This document shows, piece by piece, positions 36,017-48,201 of a stretch of DNA of 64,000 bases. The notes beneath the pieces were generated by a model. That model saw only the letters and a list, made by a program, of their open reading frames with translations, had not been told where the DNA came from and ran no database searches. The DNA is from Glandiceps talaboti (Eukaryota; Hemichordata; Enteropneusta; Spengelidae): assembly GCF_964340395.1 (NCBI RefSeq), contig NC_135566.1:17382501-17446500 (forward strand), in the 5' to 3' direction. Within the stretch, counting starts at the first letter, position 1. Every line of letters starts with the position of its first letter. Made by a program: the position numbers and the translations under genes.

Positions 36017-38429
36017 GGGCGGCCCTTTTTTATTTTTCTGTTTCTCATCTCCCGACCGACCCTAATTTGCAGCTCCGACATCAGAAAAAAAAAAGTTTTT
36101 TTTTTATTTCCGACCGACCCCGGAGCACAGCAAAATTGTAAGGTTCCTCATGGCGTCTTATACCAGTTCTGCCGAGGCCGCGACCTTGCGACATTGGCCC
36201 CCTAAAATTACAAAGGACGCAATAATTTTCCCACCTTGCGTCGCTTTAATTTAAATTTGGCGCATTCATTTTACGGCAGACATCAACATTATCTAAGTCC
36301 ACGGCCAGACCAGTCCAGGCTCTGACGTCAATCCCACAAGAAGTATACTGACTGCGTAAGGGAAAGATTTGTTGACATCATATAAGATACAGTGACAACG
36401 CGCAGTTCTATTGTTAACATAGAAAATGCCACAAAAAGATCAACTTTGATAAACTTAATGTACAAATTGAAACATTAGAGGGAGTAGATGAGACGTCGAA
36501 ATGGACATCTCTCGTCACATGTTTTGTCTACCGTAACTGTCGTGACCTCTGACCTACTCACTGACGTGTGCGAAACACTGAACTTACTACCGGAACATCT
36601 ATCTGCCACAGTTCAGAAGCCTTAGTAAACCAAATTTATGGGACAGGTTGTGATTTTCATTTGTTGATGGGTTAGATTAAATGAGTACATGTGTATTTTG
36701 ATTCCGAAAAAGCTGTTACGTTAGGGGATCGTGTTGCATGATGTTGACAGTGACACATGTGAATGTTGGGCACTGAATCAATGAGTAATCACTGGCATGG
36801 CCACTATAGACGGCCGAAGCATGTGTGCCCGGTCAGACATGAAGAACGAACTTGTTGTGCAAATCAGAAAAAAATTAATGTGGTATTTACAAAGCATCCC
36901 AACTTTGACGTTGTTGATAGTTTTAGTTAAAGATTCAAGTTCTGAGTTTCAAGGACACCTAATGTCAGCTTTCCGTATCAAGTTTACGGTATGTAACTAT
37001 GCTGCCATTTGATATAGCAGGGCCAAATCATGATACACAGCCAGTAACGGTTATTTCATAAAAAATAAATTATTTTAAAGTTTGTTTGACTGTACTATTT
37101 GTATGTTTTTCGTTCACATTTGGTACTTTTTAAAGTCAGGGTTTTTTTTCTTCAAAATGTAATGAATTTGAAGAGGGAATGATAAACACAGTGTACTAAC
37201 AATTTTAATAATGAAACAAGTGGTTACAAGTTTAGGATTTCTCAAAGTTTTTATTCAATCATATGTTCACTGTGACTTATTTTGAAGTTGTTCTTTGTCC
37301 TTGTCTGAAAAAGGGAATTATAAATTGGAGCACTGCTATTCATTGATATTCAGATTAAAAATTGTGACTACCTGGCTGTCCAATCTTTCTAAACAATATT
37401 TAATATACTCTGTAGAAATGACTTAAAATTACATAATTTCAATTGCCTTCTTTTTCTAAGGTGTAATGTGTAGTACACAATTTTAAAAAAATAGCTTACT
37501 GGGAACTGTTATTATGAATGGAATTTTTTATGTAGTTAGGTAATGGTCTATACGTAATGGAATATCTCAGACCACATTATCTCTATAGTGGTCTGAGATA
37601 ATCTATATGAATATTTCATAGACAATAATAATTGACCCCACTCCCTGTCAATGTAATAATAGCTCAGAATATTTCCATCATTTTCAAAATTATGCTTAAA
37701 ATTGGTAAAGTCATACTGCATTCCTAATTTCTTGACCAGTTTTTTAGCTTTAAATCAGTTGTATCATCGGGGAAATGACCGACTCCATAGCGTTTCATGA
37801 CCCATGACATGCATGACCTTGGAAGACGTTCCGATGTTTACATTATTATTTTTAATTACTTTTAAACAGTAAACCCCAAAGGAGTTCTGAGTTCTAGAAA
37901 TGTTTACATGTTATCTGGTGGATTATTTTGACAAGTTCACACTGAAGAAAAATGTTTCATAGAAGTAATGATTTATATAAATGAAAATTCATCTAGCACA
38001 CTGATGACAATCACGTAAGTGTTTCAAAATGTTACATACTAAAGTTGAAACAGGATAACTTGAAAAAATTGTTAGCGATGGCAATGCCACTTTGATTAAT
38101 AGGACGAATGTATTAGTACTCCTGATAAAATCACACAATAGTTCATGGCTACAGATATACACCCATCAGGATGATAAGTATTCGATCATCTTCTTACAAA
38201 GTTGTTCTACGGACTTGTCAACCTTGCTAAAATGAAGGAAAGAGACTTGTAACAAGGATTCAATAAAGAGAAGAAAAAAGAAGTTGTATAGAGACTAACA
38301 GGACAGAAAGGACAGAGAATAGAACTCAAAAAATACAGATTTGTTTTTCTTGCCCCCTTTTTTTTTATTTCGCCCGCCCGCCCCGCCTGACTATTCCACT
38401 GGAGATGAGAAACAAAAAAAAGGTCACCC
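36017..38429. mobile_element. 2.4-kb terminal-inverted-repeat DNA element
   Basis: The left end GGGCGGCCCTTTTTTATTTT (36017) with TTTCTCATCTCCC is inverted at the right end as GAGATGAGAAACAAAAAAAA and GGTCACCC (38429). Both ends are flanked by TAA (36014-36016 and 38430-38432), a possible 3-bp target duplication as in PIF/Harbinger elements. The interior has no recognisable transposase; the longest plus-strand frame (36797-37012) matches nothing I know. It is probably non-autonomous. Confidence 0.6.
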
Positions 38430-38934
38430 TAAATCTCTAATCTATGTTTTAATTGCTCAGCCACAACTCAACTCCTTCTGTAACCATGCATATGCCCTCT
38501 ACTTTATAAGCTAGTGTTTACAGAAGGGATAGAAGTTTGGCAGGGTGTACTCTTTTATAACAGTTAAACAATCATTTGAAATACAAATACACCCAACACA
38601 CTCTTTTCATTGAATATAATAGTAATAGCAAACTGTTCAAATATTTTGCTCCCTAATGTAGAATGGGACCAATTCCGAAATACTCGAAAATCACAGTTTT
38701 TAAAAACTGTTCAAACTTGGCCATCCTAAAGCTGGTTCTGGTCCTTTTTAAACGATGTAAAAATTTAGGGGTTAGATTCTCATTTACACTCTATTTACCG
38801 ACCACATTGAAATCTAGAATTGCTAACTTTGATATTCATTAATGTCACAGTCGTGTGTAATAAAAGTACACTTAATTAAATTACTTGTGTCAATCTCATT
38901 TATAGTGTGTATATGTCCATTCTGTATTTCGTTT

Positions 38935-39275
38935 TGTGAGTTGCCATAATGTATTCCTTTGTTGTTGTGTTCATAAATATACATTTCTATCACCTGACTC
39001 CACCTGTTAACATCTCCTCATCCAATCACTTCCTACTTTTCTATGACATGACTTTTCCTATATAAGTAAGCGCGACAAGTTAGTATAACAGAAGTGCAGA
39101 CGTGGCCAGTCCGGTAACACTAGTGTATCTTTCTGTATATACTTTCAGACATATGTACATGCAGGGAGAATAAAGATACGTTTGTACCAGAATTACAAGT
39201 CTAGAGACCAGTTATTGGCAAACAACAGTGGCATTAGTTTTCTACTTCTAATTTCAAAACGTTGTATGGTGACCC
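38935..39275 (+). mobile_element. LTR-like remnant with primer-binding-site-like motif
   Basis: It has a CCAATCACTT box (39023), a TATA box (CCTATATAAGTAAGC at 39057), a polyadenylation signal (GAATAAAGATACG at 39168) and, downstream, TATGGTGACCCCTGA (39266), similar to the TGGTGACCC primer-binding region of Gypsy and BEL elements. No coding part follows, so it would be a solo LTR plus short leader. Ends are not defined. Confidence 0.4.
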
Positions 39276-39388
39276 CTGATTTATGTTTTATTTTTCTCAA
39301 GCGAGAATAGGCTTTCTTGAACAATGTAAGAAAAATATTTACAAATAGTATTTCCGATACTACAATAACTTTCATTTGTCTTACCTAC

Positions 39389-39595
39389 CTTTTTCATCTT
39401 CATCTTTTTACTATAATCGAGTAGTTTTTCACTGATATACTTGGAGCCATTAGCACATGCTAGATGAAGTGGTGTTCTCTTTTCTGCATCTTTTGCATTT
39501 ATTTTAGCATCATATTCTAGTAATTCCTCGACGACTGACGTCTTTTTATGTACACAAGCCACATGAAGGGGTGTCATTCCTTGAATATCCTTTTG
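39389..39595 (-). CDS. TRPA1: TRPA1-like exon 4, two ankyrin repeats, residues 137-205
   Basis: 207 bp in phase 0 throughout, acceptor TTTTTTAG and donor gtaggt. Two full repeats are visible, MTPLHVACVHKKTSVVEELL and RTPLHLACANG, separated by a typical AKINAKD turn. It ends in a lysine-rich stretch (KKMKMKK). Confidence 0.92.
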
Positions 39596-40129
39596 CTAAA
39601 AAACATGAACAAACGCAAAGTAAGATACGGTTGTCTAAAGATAAGATAACTAAATCTTAACTTTAGGATAATAAGACTACTAAGATTGCTTTTCTCTTTG
39701 AAGAGCATGATGATAAATGGGAACATTGTTAAAAGACCAGATTTTGAACTGAATGCCTTCCGTAAGGGTAGTCTTGCAAATTCATGATTTATGCAAGACA
39801 TTTAACTCTATATCTATAATTGTCCCAGTGAAAGTTAGCTGTCAAAAATGTTGTTCAAATGCCCGCTTCCTATTCTCAGCAAATGAGAGCTTGCCATCCT
39901 CGACTTCGGCTTTCTCGGGATATGTACACCCGTTTCCACGTCAAATAATAAACGATATTCAAACCCAATCATAACATTGCTATTATGCATCAGAAAATTT
40001 ACATACTTCATGGGTTTACCAACTTTAACACATTGAAGTGATACGGTAATATTGCCCCACTTCGTCCCTGGGTAAAGTGTATACATTCCTCTTTTGACCG
40101 AGATTGACAGACTCACAATCTGATCCAAA

Positions 40130-40480
40130 TCCTATAAGATTAGATAAGATCTTTCAATGTTGCTGTCAATCAAAATAGAAATATATTTAGCTTCGTTTGT
40201 GATATCGTTAGCTAAGTCATTCCCGATTCGTCCAACAATTGTTCCGATCATCTCTGAGCATCTGTGAATGTTATCATAGGATGGATTTAATACCGACGTC
40301 ATTTTTTCTGAGCAGTAGCAATAACTCGGAAATAGCGAAAATGGCAGTTCTTGTTTGGCTATCAGATAGGCAATATTTATCTTTATTGTCATTTCTGCTA
40401 TTTTTTTATCACCTTTTAAGTTGCGCTGTGAGGCTGCATTCAACCTGCTCTCCTGAGCTAGCTTATAACCTTACCTGATT
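40130..40480 (-). mobile_element. hAT-type transposase fragment (KIAA1586/ZNF862-like)
   Basis: An open stretch contains INIAYLIAKQELPFSLFPSY followed at typical spacing by MIGTIVGRIGNDLANDITNE and AKYISILIDS. This order (AYxIAKxxLPF, then an Ile/Val-rich helix, then the first catalytic-region Asp in ILxD) is that of hAT transposases domesticated in KIAA1586 and ZNF862-like proteins. A stop follows shortly after and no later catalytic motifs could be aligned. A second minus-strand open stretch at 39835-40128 may be a frameshifted continuation, but I see no clear motif in it. Confidence 0.6.
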
Positions 40481-40959
40481 TTGAAAACTTTCCGTGATCT
40501 TACTGTTCTTATTACTTTTATGAATATCCTGTGATACTGTGATACATTTGGACCTGTCAGAAGAGTTTTTTGAAGTTCAGTTGGTAGTTTGCTGCAGATT
40601 TACTTGTTGGCTTTTGTTGTTGCTGCCCTTGAAAGTCTTCTGCTGACCTAGCACCTATTAATATGGCTTCATTAATATACACAAGCGCTGCCAGAATAGA
40701 GTAATCAACAATCGTGCATTGTCTAGGGTTAACTGCAACACCTGGAATCAGCTGAAGACACTTAATATATGCAGGACATGGCCAACCAAAAGAGGATGTG
40801 TCAGTGGAATAAAAAAGAAAGAACTGATTCCTGTAATGATCACAAAGTGATCACAAATGCACAGATGGAACAGAATAACAACATACACCAACAGAAAAAG
40901 CAACCTGATCAACATTCCACTGCTCAAAGGGATAAATCATCGCCCCATGACCATTTTAT

Positions 40960-43195
40960 TTGCATTATGGAATGCACAAGCCATGAAGTCAAAGATATTA
41001 AACATGACTGTGTGACTTTGTAACTGAAAAGCAACTTGATGTTATTTCAATAACAGGGACCTGGCTAACTGGTAACTCTGACAATAATTACGCCATCTCT
41101 GAACTCAGAAGTCCCCTACCAGATCATAACTTATCATCATAACTCACGTACCTCGCAAAAAGTAAAGGTGGTGGAGTTGGTGTCCTAATACGAATGGGAT
41201 TCAATGTCAAAGTTAATAAATCGTCAACTCAGTATAACTCATTTGAACATACTGATCTTACAATTAGCTATAGCTCAAAGTCTACCACAGTATGTATGAT
41301 CACACTGGCCACCCCATCAAAGAAGAACAAGTTGACAACATCAATGTTCGTCAGCCAATTCTCCTCCCTATTTGAAACATTAACAACTGCTCCTGGCTAT
41401 CTACTTATTGCTGGTGACTTTAACTTTCACATAGGTGATATGTAGCAAATGGTGATGCATCACACTTCCTTTAGCTCCTTTAATCCTCCAACATTCAACA
41501 ACATACTTATGGAAACCACTCATCGTTGTGGGCACACTCTTGATTCGATCATCTCACGCCAACCAGATAACCTCGTCATCTCAAGTACCACTATTCACAG
41601 AGGTCTTCCATCTGACCATGATGCTGTGAGTTGTAATCTTGCTGTACCTCGTGTAAAGTCAACAAGGCACAAAGTTTGTTATCGTAATTTCAAGAGTATC
41701 AACGTGGCAGAAATGCGCATAGACATCCAAGCATCACCTCTTGTCACAAGCCACACTTCCGATCTGACTGCTATCATAAATCAATACAACACAACCTTGC
41801 ACCAATATATCAATCACCATGCCTCGGAGAAGACTCGCACCATCACTTTAAGACCACATGCACCTTGGTACTCTGATGTAATTCATGCCGCCAAGCAAAA
41901 GAAGAAACAACTTAAAAGGAAATGGATGTCATCTGAACTTGAGATAGACAAACAGATCTTCAAAGAAGAATGAAGGCATACTATCATATGGTTGAGACTG
42001 CGAAATCTACTTACCATTCGGACAGAATGGCTAACTTTGATCAGAAACAACTTTTCAAGATTATTGACAAGATGCTGACTCCAGAAGATGACAATACATT
42101 ACAAGCTTCCGATTTCCCTGAAAAACTGGCAAACATATACGCTAACTACTTCGACAGTAAAATCAACAGTCTTAGAGAGGATATTGATAAACTAGTAGTA
42201 CCAACAGTGAACACTGCCAATTCACATACACCTATTGCCAAGAGACCCAATGAATTCTCACCTGTGTCATCAGAGCTGGTCCTTATGATGATTATGGATT
42301 CACCAAATAAACACTGTCAACTGAACCCTCTACCAACCTGGATGCTGAAGGAATGCATAGATGAACTTTTACAACCCATTACGGAAATCATCAATGCTTC
42401 ATTGGCAAGTGGATGTGTTCCCAACTCGGTCAAGACAGCCTTAATTATACCTATCATATAAACCTGTAAAATGACCCCAATGACTTCAAGAATTACATAC
42501 CATTGACCAATATCAAACTTACCGTTCCTGTCAAATGTTCTGGAGAAAGTAGTGGCACATGAACTTCGTCATCACCTACAAAGCGATGACCTATATGCAA
42601 AGATGCAGTCTGCATACTGTAAACATCACAGTACAGAAACCGCTATCATCCATATTTATGATATTCTCCATGCTATTGATGGACACCAAGATGGTATACT
42701 TGTACTATTAGATTTGTCTCCAGCATTTGACACGATTGACCATCAAATCTTAATAGACAGAATGCATAAGCAGTTTGGATAGATGGCATAGCACTCTCCT
42801 GGTTTAAGTCATATATCCAGCATCGAACACAACATGTAACAGTAAACAATGCAAAGTCTGCATGTCACAGCCTAAACTTTGGAGTCCCACAGGGATCACT
42901 TCTAGGTCCCACACTCTTTACCATGTATATCGCACCCTTAGAGATCTGATTTCACAACATAATCTAAACAGTATCATGTATGCTGACGACTCTCAACTTT
43001 ACCAAATGATTAAACAATCACAATACATGAACACAGTCCCACGTATTGAAGCATGCATTGCTGATATATGAACTTGGTATGCATTGAATAAATTAAAGCT
43101 AAATGATAGTAAAACAGAGATAATCCACTTCTCATCTAGATTTAGAAAAACCAAACCTGTACCATGTATCACAATTGGGGACAGCACTGGAGCAT
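40960..43195 (+). mobile_element. Degenerate LINE, antisense to the channel gene
   Basis: Fragments in shifting frames spell an endonuclease-reverse transcriptase: DFVTEKQLDVISIT (about 41017), LLIAGDFNFHIGDM (41400), TLDSIIS and PSDHDAV (41540-41625), SAYCKHHSTETAIIHI (42610), LLDLSPAFDTIDHQ (42705), FGVPQGSLLGPTLFTMY (42880) and MYADDSQLY (42977). Stops or frameshifts occur near 41001, 41445, 41971, 42461, 42781 and 43069, and the RT C-terminus is missing after about 43190. It is related to the 13.7-17.1 kb LINE (both have PSKKN near the same endonuclease position) but is much older. Confidence 0.88.
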
Positions 43196-43469
43196 AGATC
43201 TCATGGCAGGAGTTTTTAAGGCCAAGAAAAATTGTTTCTGGTCAATGTGCATCACTTAAATACCCTGCTGCGATCTTTTTTTTTCGTGTTTGTCCAGCCA
43301 ATGCAGGTTGCAGATCCAAGTTAAACACAAAATAACTCTCCCTACATTAATTGATACTTCATGAGGGAAGTCACAACTGCAGAGATAATCATGAACAATG
43401 AAAAAACATTCGCGTTATCACACCACTATAGACAATGTTTCCTGACCAGAATAATTAACTTTCTTTTTT

Positions 43470-43945
43470 GTGGCCCACAGGTCCAATTACCGAAAATATG
43501 CCAATAACTTATTAAAACTAAAAACTACATTGATACTATTTTCAGGACAGCTAGATGCGCTTTCGTATAGCAAATGTATGTATCAATTGATATTGAATTT
43601 GAAGTGTGCATTTGGCCTAATTAACGAAAACCACAATTACGTAAATTGCTAGATGCGCTTTCGTATAGCAAATGTATGTATCAATTGATATTGAATTTGA
43701 AGTGTGCATTTGGCCTAATTAACGAAAACCACAATTACGTAAATTGCTCATTGATATTTATGGGATGTTTATCAAAACATAATCAGTTCTGGCCATTTCC
43801 CTACGGAACACATGTACCAAATTTTATTTGAATTTCGTTTTGTAAAAAATTGTGATACAGACAAACACCCAGACAGACAGATACACACACAGACAGACAG
43901 ACACATACTTTCACCCCTAATATATATCATTTTTACGGAAGGAAA
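43470..43945 (+). repeat. Copy of the CCTAATTACC/ACAG repeat family with a perfect 98-bp tandem duplication
   Basis: Same family as 34046-35575 (AATTACCGAAAATATGC, an ACAG-type run at 43874-43900, terminal TTTACGGAAGG). Positions 43551-43648 and 43649-43746 are identical over 98 bp as far as I can compare, which indicates a very recent duplication or an assembly artefact. Confidence 0.75.
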
Positions 43946-44069
43946 AAATGAAACCAGTACTACTGCACCCCTATGGTATTTATGTACCCCTGTCGGAGTT
44001 GCCCCTCCCCCCCCCCCCAACTCCCAAAGGCTTCAATACGGGGAGTGTCAAAAGTAATCGAATCAAGAA

Positions 44070-45235
44070 AAAATATTAGAACCCTTGTAACAAATACTTT
44101 TTTTAATTCAATTTTAAATCTGCATCTTGTGTGAATATTTTTAATGTTTTCTGGGATAATGTTCCACACCATAGGACCAACAAATTTGATTGACGTCTGA
44201 CATAATCTACCTTTAAATTTAGGGGGATGAAAAATATTTTTATCTTTTCACCGAGTACAATAAACATGCTCTGAAGGGGAGAAGTATGACTTGAAATGCG
44301 AGGGGAGTCTGTCATGGAGTGCGTCATGAACGAAAATAGCAACTTGTAACTTGAATTGATTGTGTATATCAAGAAGTTTAAGTTTCTGGAATAACGGAGC
44401 ACTATGAGAATCATAATTACTTGCTGCTATAATACGCACAATCCGTTTTTTGAGCTAAAAGAATATCGTTAAGATGTGATTTAAACATACTACCCCATAC
44501 TTCAAGACCAAAGGAAATATGAGGTAAAATAAAAGTGTTATAGAGCATCACTAGTGTCGCTTGTGGGACGAGGGATCTAAGCTTGTAAAATATTCCAGTT
44601 AACCTGCAAATCTATTTTTTACCTCAGTAACGTGATTTTTCCACTTTAACTTATTGTCCATAAAAACCAAACAAAAGATGTACAATCAACTTCTTTCAAT
44701 GTAACGCCCATAAGATAAATAGATCCCTCAACCTTCCTAAAACTTTGTTTTTCCCCAATGATCATGTAAACAGTCTTTGCAGCATTAATGTTCGCATCAC
44801 ACTACTGAATCACCTTCAAAAATTCTGTTAATGTCATTAAGAGAAAGTGTGTTTGATTTGCGTATAGAGTGAAACAAGTCAGAATCATCAGCGTATAGCC
44901 TGAAATTGAAATAGACCGAGGAGTTTGGGATATCATTTATATAAATTAAGGTGCTCCACATGTGATACACTGTTTCTGTGATTCAGTATTCTCTATGCTA
45001 ACGTATTGACTTCTTGATTTCAAATAACTTTTGAACCACAGTAATAGAACCCCTTTAATGTCATAATGCTGTAATTAGAAGGGAGACTCTGTAACTATGT
45101 TTTTTCTAAAACCGTACTGATGATCATGTAAAATGTTTAACTTATCTAAATACTTAAGAATGGGATTATTTACAGCGTTTTCAAAATTTTACTCAATAAA
45201 GGTAGAATAGATATGGGTCTATAGTATATTTTAAT
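44070..45235 (-). mobile_element. Truncated LINE reverse transcriptase fragment
   Basis: Minus-strand pieces spell a reverse transcriptase: FENAVNNPILKYLDKLNILH and HQYGFRKN (about 45185-45090), LLLWFKSYLKSRSQYV (about 45050), IYINDIPNSS and FRLYADDSDLFHS (about 44945-44865), and the C-terminal IIAASNYDSHSAPLFQKLKL (about 44440). The QGSxLGPLLF segment is deleted near 44950. The motifs differ from the two other LINEs here, so it is a separate family, probably closer to CR1 or jockey. Confidence 0.8.
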
Positions 45236-45762
45236 AAATTCATTATACACGTCTACACATATTTGTTATTTTGGGTATAAGGCCACAAATGATTATATGT
45301 ATGTATTTGTACACTTTCTGGTCTTTTAAAAAATGAAACATTTTTAATAATCGCAGAAAAAGTTTATATAGATATGGAAGAATCCTAAAAAGAATAAAGG
45401 AAAAGAATGTATACGGAGAGACATGGTGAGTTGGAGAAGGTGATATAAATGAGCGCGTCCACGTCCTTGGCAACCAATTGCAACCATGCACATGTATTAT
45501 CCAACACTTTCTAGCTACAAAAGTGAACCACCAACTTCATATTGGCATGATATTTTTCTTGAACTCACGCATCATATTCATTACTGTAACAGTACATAAA
45601 TCTAACACTACAATAAGAAAAGACTGGAATTTCATTTGTTATTGACATTTAGATGTTCTCAATTGTAGCTTTATTGTACCATGATGCCCAGAATGGTATT
45701 CCAGTCTGAAGAACATGACGTGTATAGAGAAAAACATTTGTCCCCTGTTCAAGAATTCTTAC

Positions 45763-45930
45763 CTCTAAGTATATGCTAGCCCTCTTTTTATCATTACGAC
45801 AATCCCATAGAAGCCCTTCGACTGCTGCCACATTCCCTCTCATTGCAGCTAGGTGCAATGGTGTGGAGTCATGTATATCTTTGGCCTTGCGATCTGCATT
45901 TTGATCAATAAGGTAGGATATGACTGTCTC
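45763..45930 (-). CDS. TRPA1: TRPA1-like exon 3, ankyrin repeats, residues 81-136
   Basis: 168 bp, phase 0 at both ends, acceptor TTTGCAG and donor gtaaga. It contains an ankyrin loop (NADRKAKDIHDSTPLHLAAM) and the following helix AAVEGLL. Unlike exons 1 and 2, no copy of this exon is visible in the inverted duplication on the right. Confidence 0.9.
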
Positions 45931-46439
45931 CTGCAAAGAAACGCGCCAGTTAGTGAGATTTATCGTGCTATATATTATACAAAATTATTTCTCACTGTAT
46001 TATCAAATCATGTGGAATTAAAAGTTTGCATTCTTGAGATATAGCCTAATTATTTGCAATCTTAATTCTAACCAGATGCAAACTGAACTGAACAGTTAAT
46101 AAATGATCTCTGGCGTCCATATTGTTGATATACTGTAAATGCTTAAATCATATGTACAATGTTGGAATAAATATACGGTAAATAAAGGTATGCAAATAAA
46201 ACGCCAATTCAGCCTTAGTTTCTTTTTATGATTCCAAAAACATCAAATTATTTCTGAAATAAAAGCTGTCAAACCTATGGCAACCTATCCAATTGGTGTC
46301 AATTCCAAATCAACAGCTGCCACGTCCTTAGTTTATATGATTTGCGCAACCTCAAACAAGATGGTTGCGCATGCAGTGGCATTGTTTCCAAAAAGACTGT
46401 GTACATCGTGTAATGTCTTCTCTCAGCACTGGAAAAGTA

Positions 46440-46985
46440 CTTAACAACCAGATTTATAGTAAGGGAATCACTAATTATTCAGATAACTCATTAAACTAAA
46501 ACAAACTATGGTAACTGGCTTGGGGGGGGGGGGGCAAGCGTGCTTTCGTAGGTTAATGTATTTTATACGGAATTTGAAGAGTGCATGATACTGCCACAGG
46601 GGCAGCGAGCATGTAATTGATTGATTGATTGATTGATTGACCGATCGATCGATCAAAATAAATTGTTTTTTAATTAGCCTGCCGTTTTATGACAGACAGA
46701 CACACATATTTGATAATACATCAAAAAGGAAGAAAACGCACATGTTCTATAAAGCATGTTGACATAACTAGTTTTAAGTATGAGACTTGCATGATTAATG
46801 ATTTCAGTAATTAGACAACATCTTAAATATGCAAGTTTCAAATTTCATGTAGTTTTTGAATTGTTTAAGTCAAATCAGAGGTCTATCGTGTATACTAGGT
46901 ATAGCTCAGATGTTTGCATTCTAAGTATTATTGTGTGTGGGGGCGAAAATCTACAGCGTTTACCCTTACGGAAGTCAATCAGCTT
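46440..46985 (+). repeat. Copy of the palindrome-ended tandem repeat family
   Basis: It begins AACCAGATTTATAGTAAGGG and AACTCATTAAACTAAAACAA, parallel to 34036-34110, includes a G homopolymer and an ATTG tetranucleotide run near 46617, and ends TTTACCCTTACGGAAGTC. Internal units are mostly lost. Confidence 0.65.
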
Positions 46986-47276
46986 ATATCTTGTATACTA
47001 GCTACCATTTAGATCTCATTAAAAAAGGTGGTTGCATCTAACGACGAAATTAATTGCGAAGACATTGACAGGTACTTCAAAATAATCACATGAATGCCCA
47101 ATTGGGTCATCAATGGCCCGTTGATCACTGTTTATAAAATTGTTCAAGCTATAAACGAACAATTCTAGTATAGTCGGAATACCTTAATTATTCAAGATGT
47201 CCTAGCATTATCACTGGGATGAACGGGAACTGTTTTTTCTTCGTGTTGTGTTTAAGAATTAAATTCCAAGCCTTAC

Positions 47277-47368
47277 CCCTTTACCGCTGCTGACTTTTGG
47301 AGTACACCTACAGTATATCGCGGCAAGATGAAGTGGTGTGACACCTGTACCAGTTTTCCTATTGACAT
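47277..47368 (-). CDS. TRPA1: TRPA1-like exon 2, ankyrin repeat, residues 50-80
   Basis: 92 bp between a TTCAG acceptor and a gtaagg donor. It completes the split Asp codon of exon 1 and continues with GVTPLHLAAIYC, a canonical ankyrin helix-1 motif. It exits in phase 0. The inverted duplicate at 60141-60259 has the same start and core motif but nine extra codons near the donor. Confidence 0.88.
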
Positions 47369-48053
47369 CTGAACACATAGCAAACATTGTTTTAAAAGAT
47401 AAGGTAGTGCAGGATAAAGTTCAGGCGTCCTCCGATACACATGTCCCAACGAAGGGCCTTTTTCATTTTTGACCAACACTGTGCATTGCAACGAGATGAT
47501 GAGACAAACTCTTGTATATATTTTACCTTCCGACCCCCAAGTTGAATGTGGCATATTTAATGACGGCAAAGTTCACATAAAAGCCCACTTCATAAACAAA
47601 ACGCAAGGCTATTTTTGTTATAGCTGCTCTAGCTGATGACCAGTAAGTCACGAAAAGTCACTTTCACCACAAAAAATAATCGAATTATTCACCTTAGCCA
47701 TAAACTGAACCACAATGCATTGGGATAGATATATTATGGGTATGTAAACAATCGAGGTGTTGATTACATAGGGTCACATCACCAACAGCTTTGTATCTCT
47801 ATGACGTATGATGTCTTAACCCTCATTACCATATCGCACAGGTAAAAACAAAAGACACACGAATTCCCTACCCTAGTCTATAGCGGGTCTGTTCATATCT
47901 GATTTGACTTATTTTATTATCTTTTTTTTTCAGAGAAACTGTACGGTGGCAGCGGCGGTGAAAGTGACTTCCATGACTCACTGCACATCAAAAAAGCAGG
48001 TCAGGATAAAATAAACTTGCCTTTAATCAAATCATTTCAGATTTCTTCCTTAC

Positions 48054-48201
48054 CTGCCCCGTCTTTAACTAGTTTCTTAACGTCTTCTAACTTGTCATGC
48101 CTGACAGCATAATGCAACTTACAAAGCTCGTTTTCGTCCAGGACATTCAAACGTCTGCTGTGTTTCTTTCCCTTTCCCGAATTGTCACTTTCATTTGCAG
48201 T
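48054..48201 (-). CDS. TRPA1: TRPA1-like exon 1 (first exon recognised), residues 1-49
   Basis: 148 bp, entered in phase 0 after an AG at 48202-48203 and left in phase 1 before gtaagg. It encodes a basic linker (GKGKKHSRR) followed by the first ankyrin half-motif, LCKLHYAVRHDKLEDVKKL. The only ATG inside is out of frame, so the initiator lies in an upstream exon that I could not find. A diverged copy of this exon lies inverted at 59211-59376, which supports its being real coding sequence. Confidence 0.85.

Noticed and set aside
43470-43831. Open frames sharing MYQLILNLKCAFGLINENHN
   Set aside because: The shared peptide is produced by the 98-bp tandem duplication within a dispersed non-coding repeat.
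45243-45491. 82-residue frame also matched at 56784-57002
   Set aside because: The match is between opposite orientations of a dispersed 140-bp DNA segment and reads in unrelated frames, with no splice or domain evidence.
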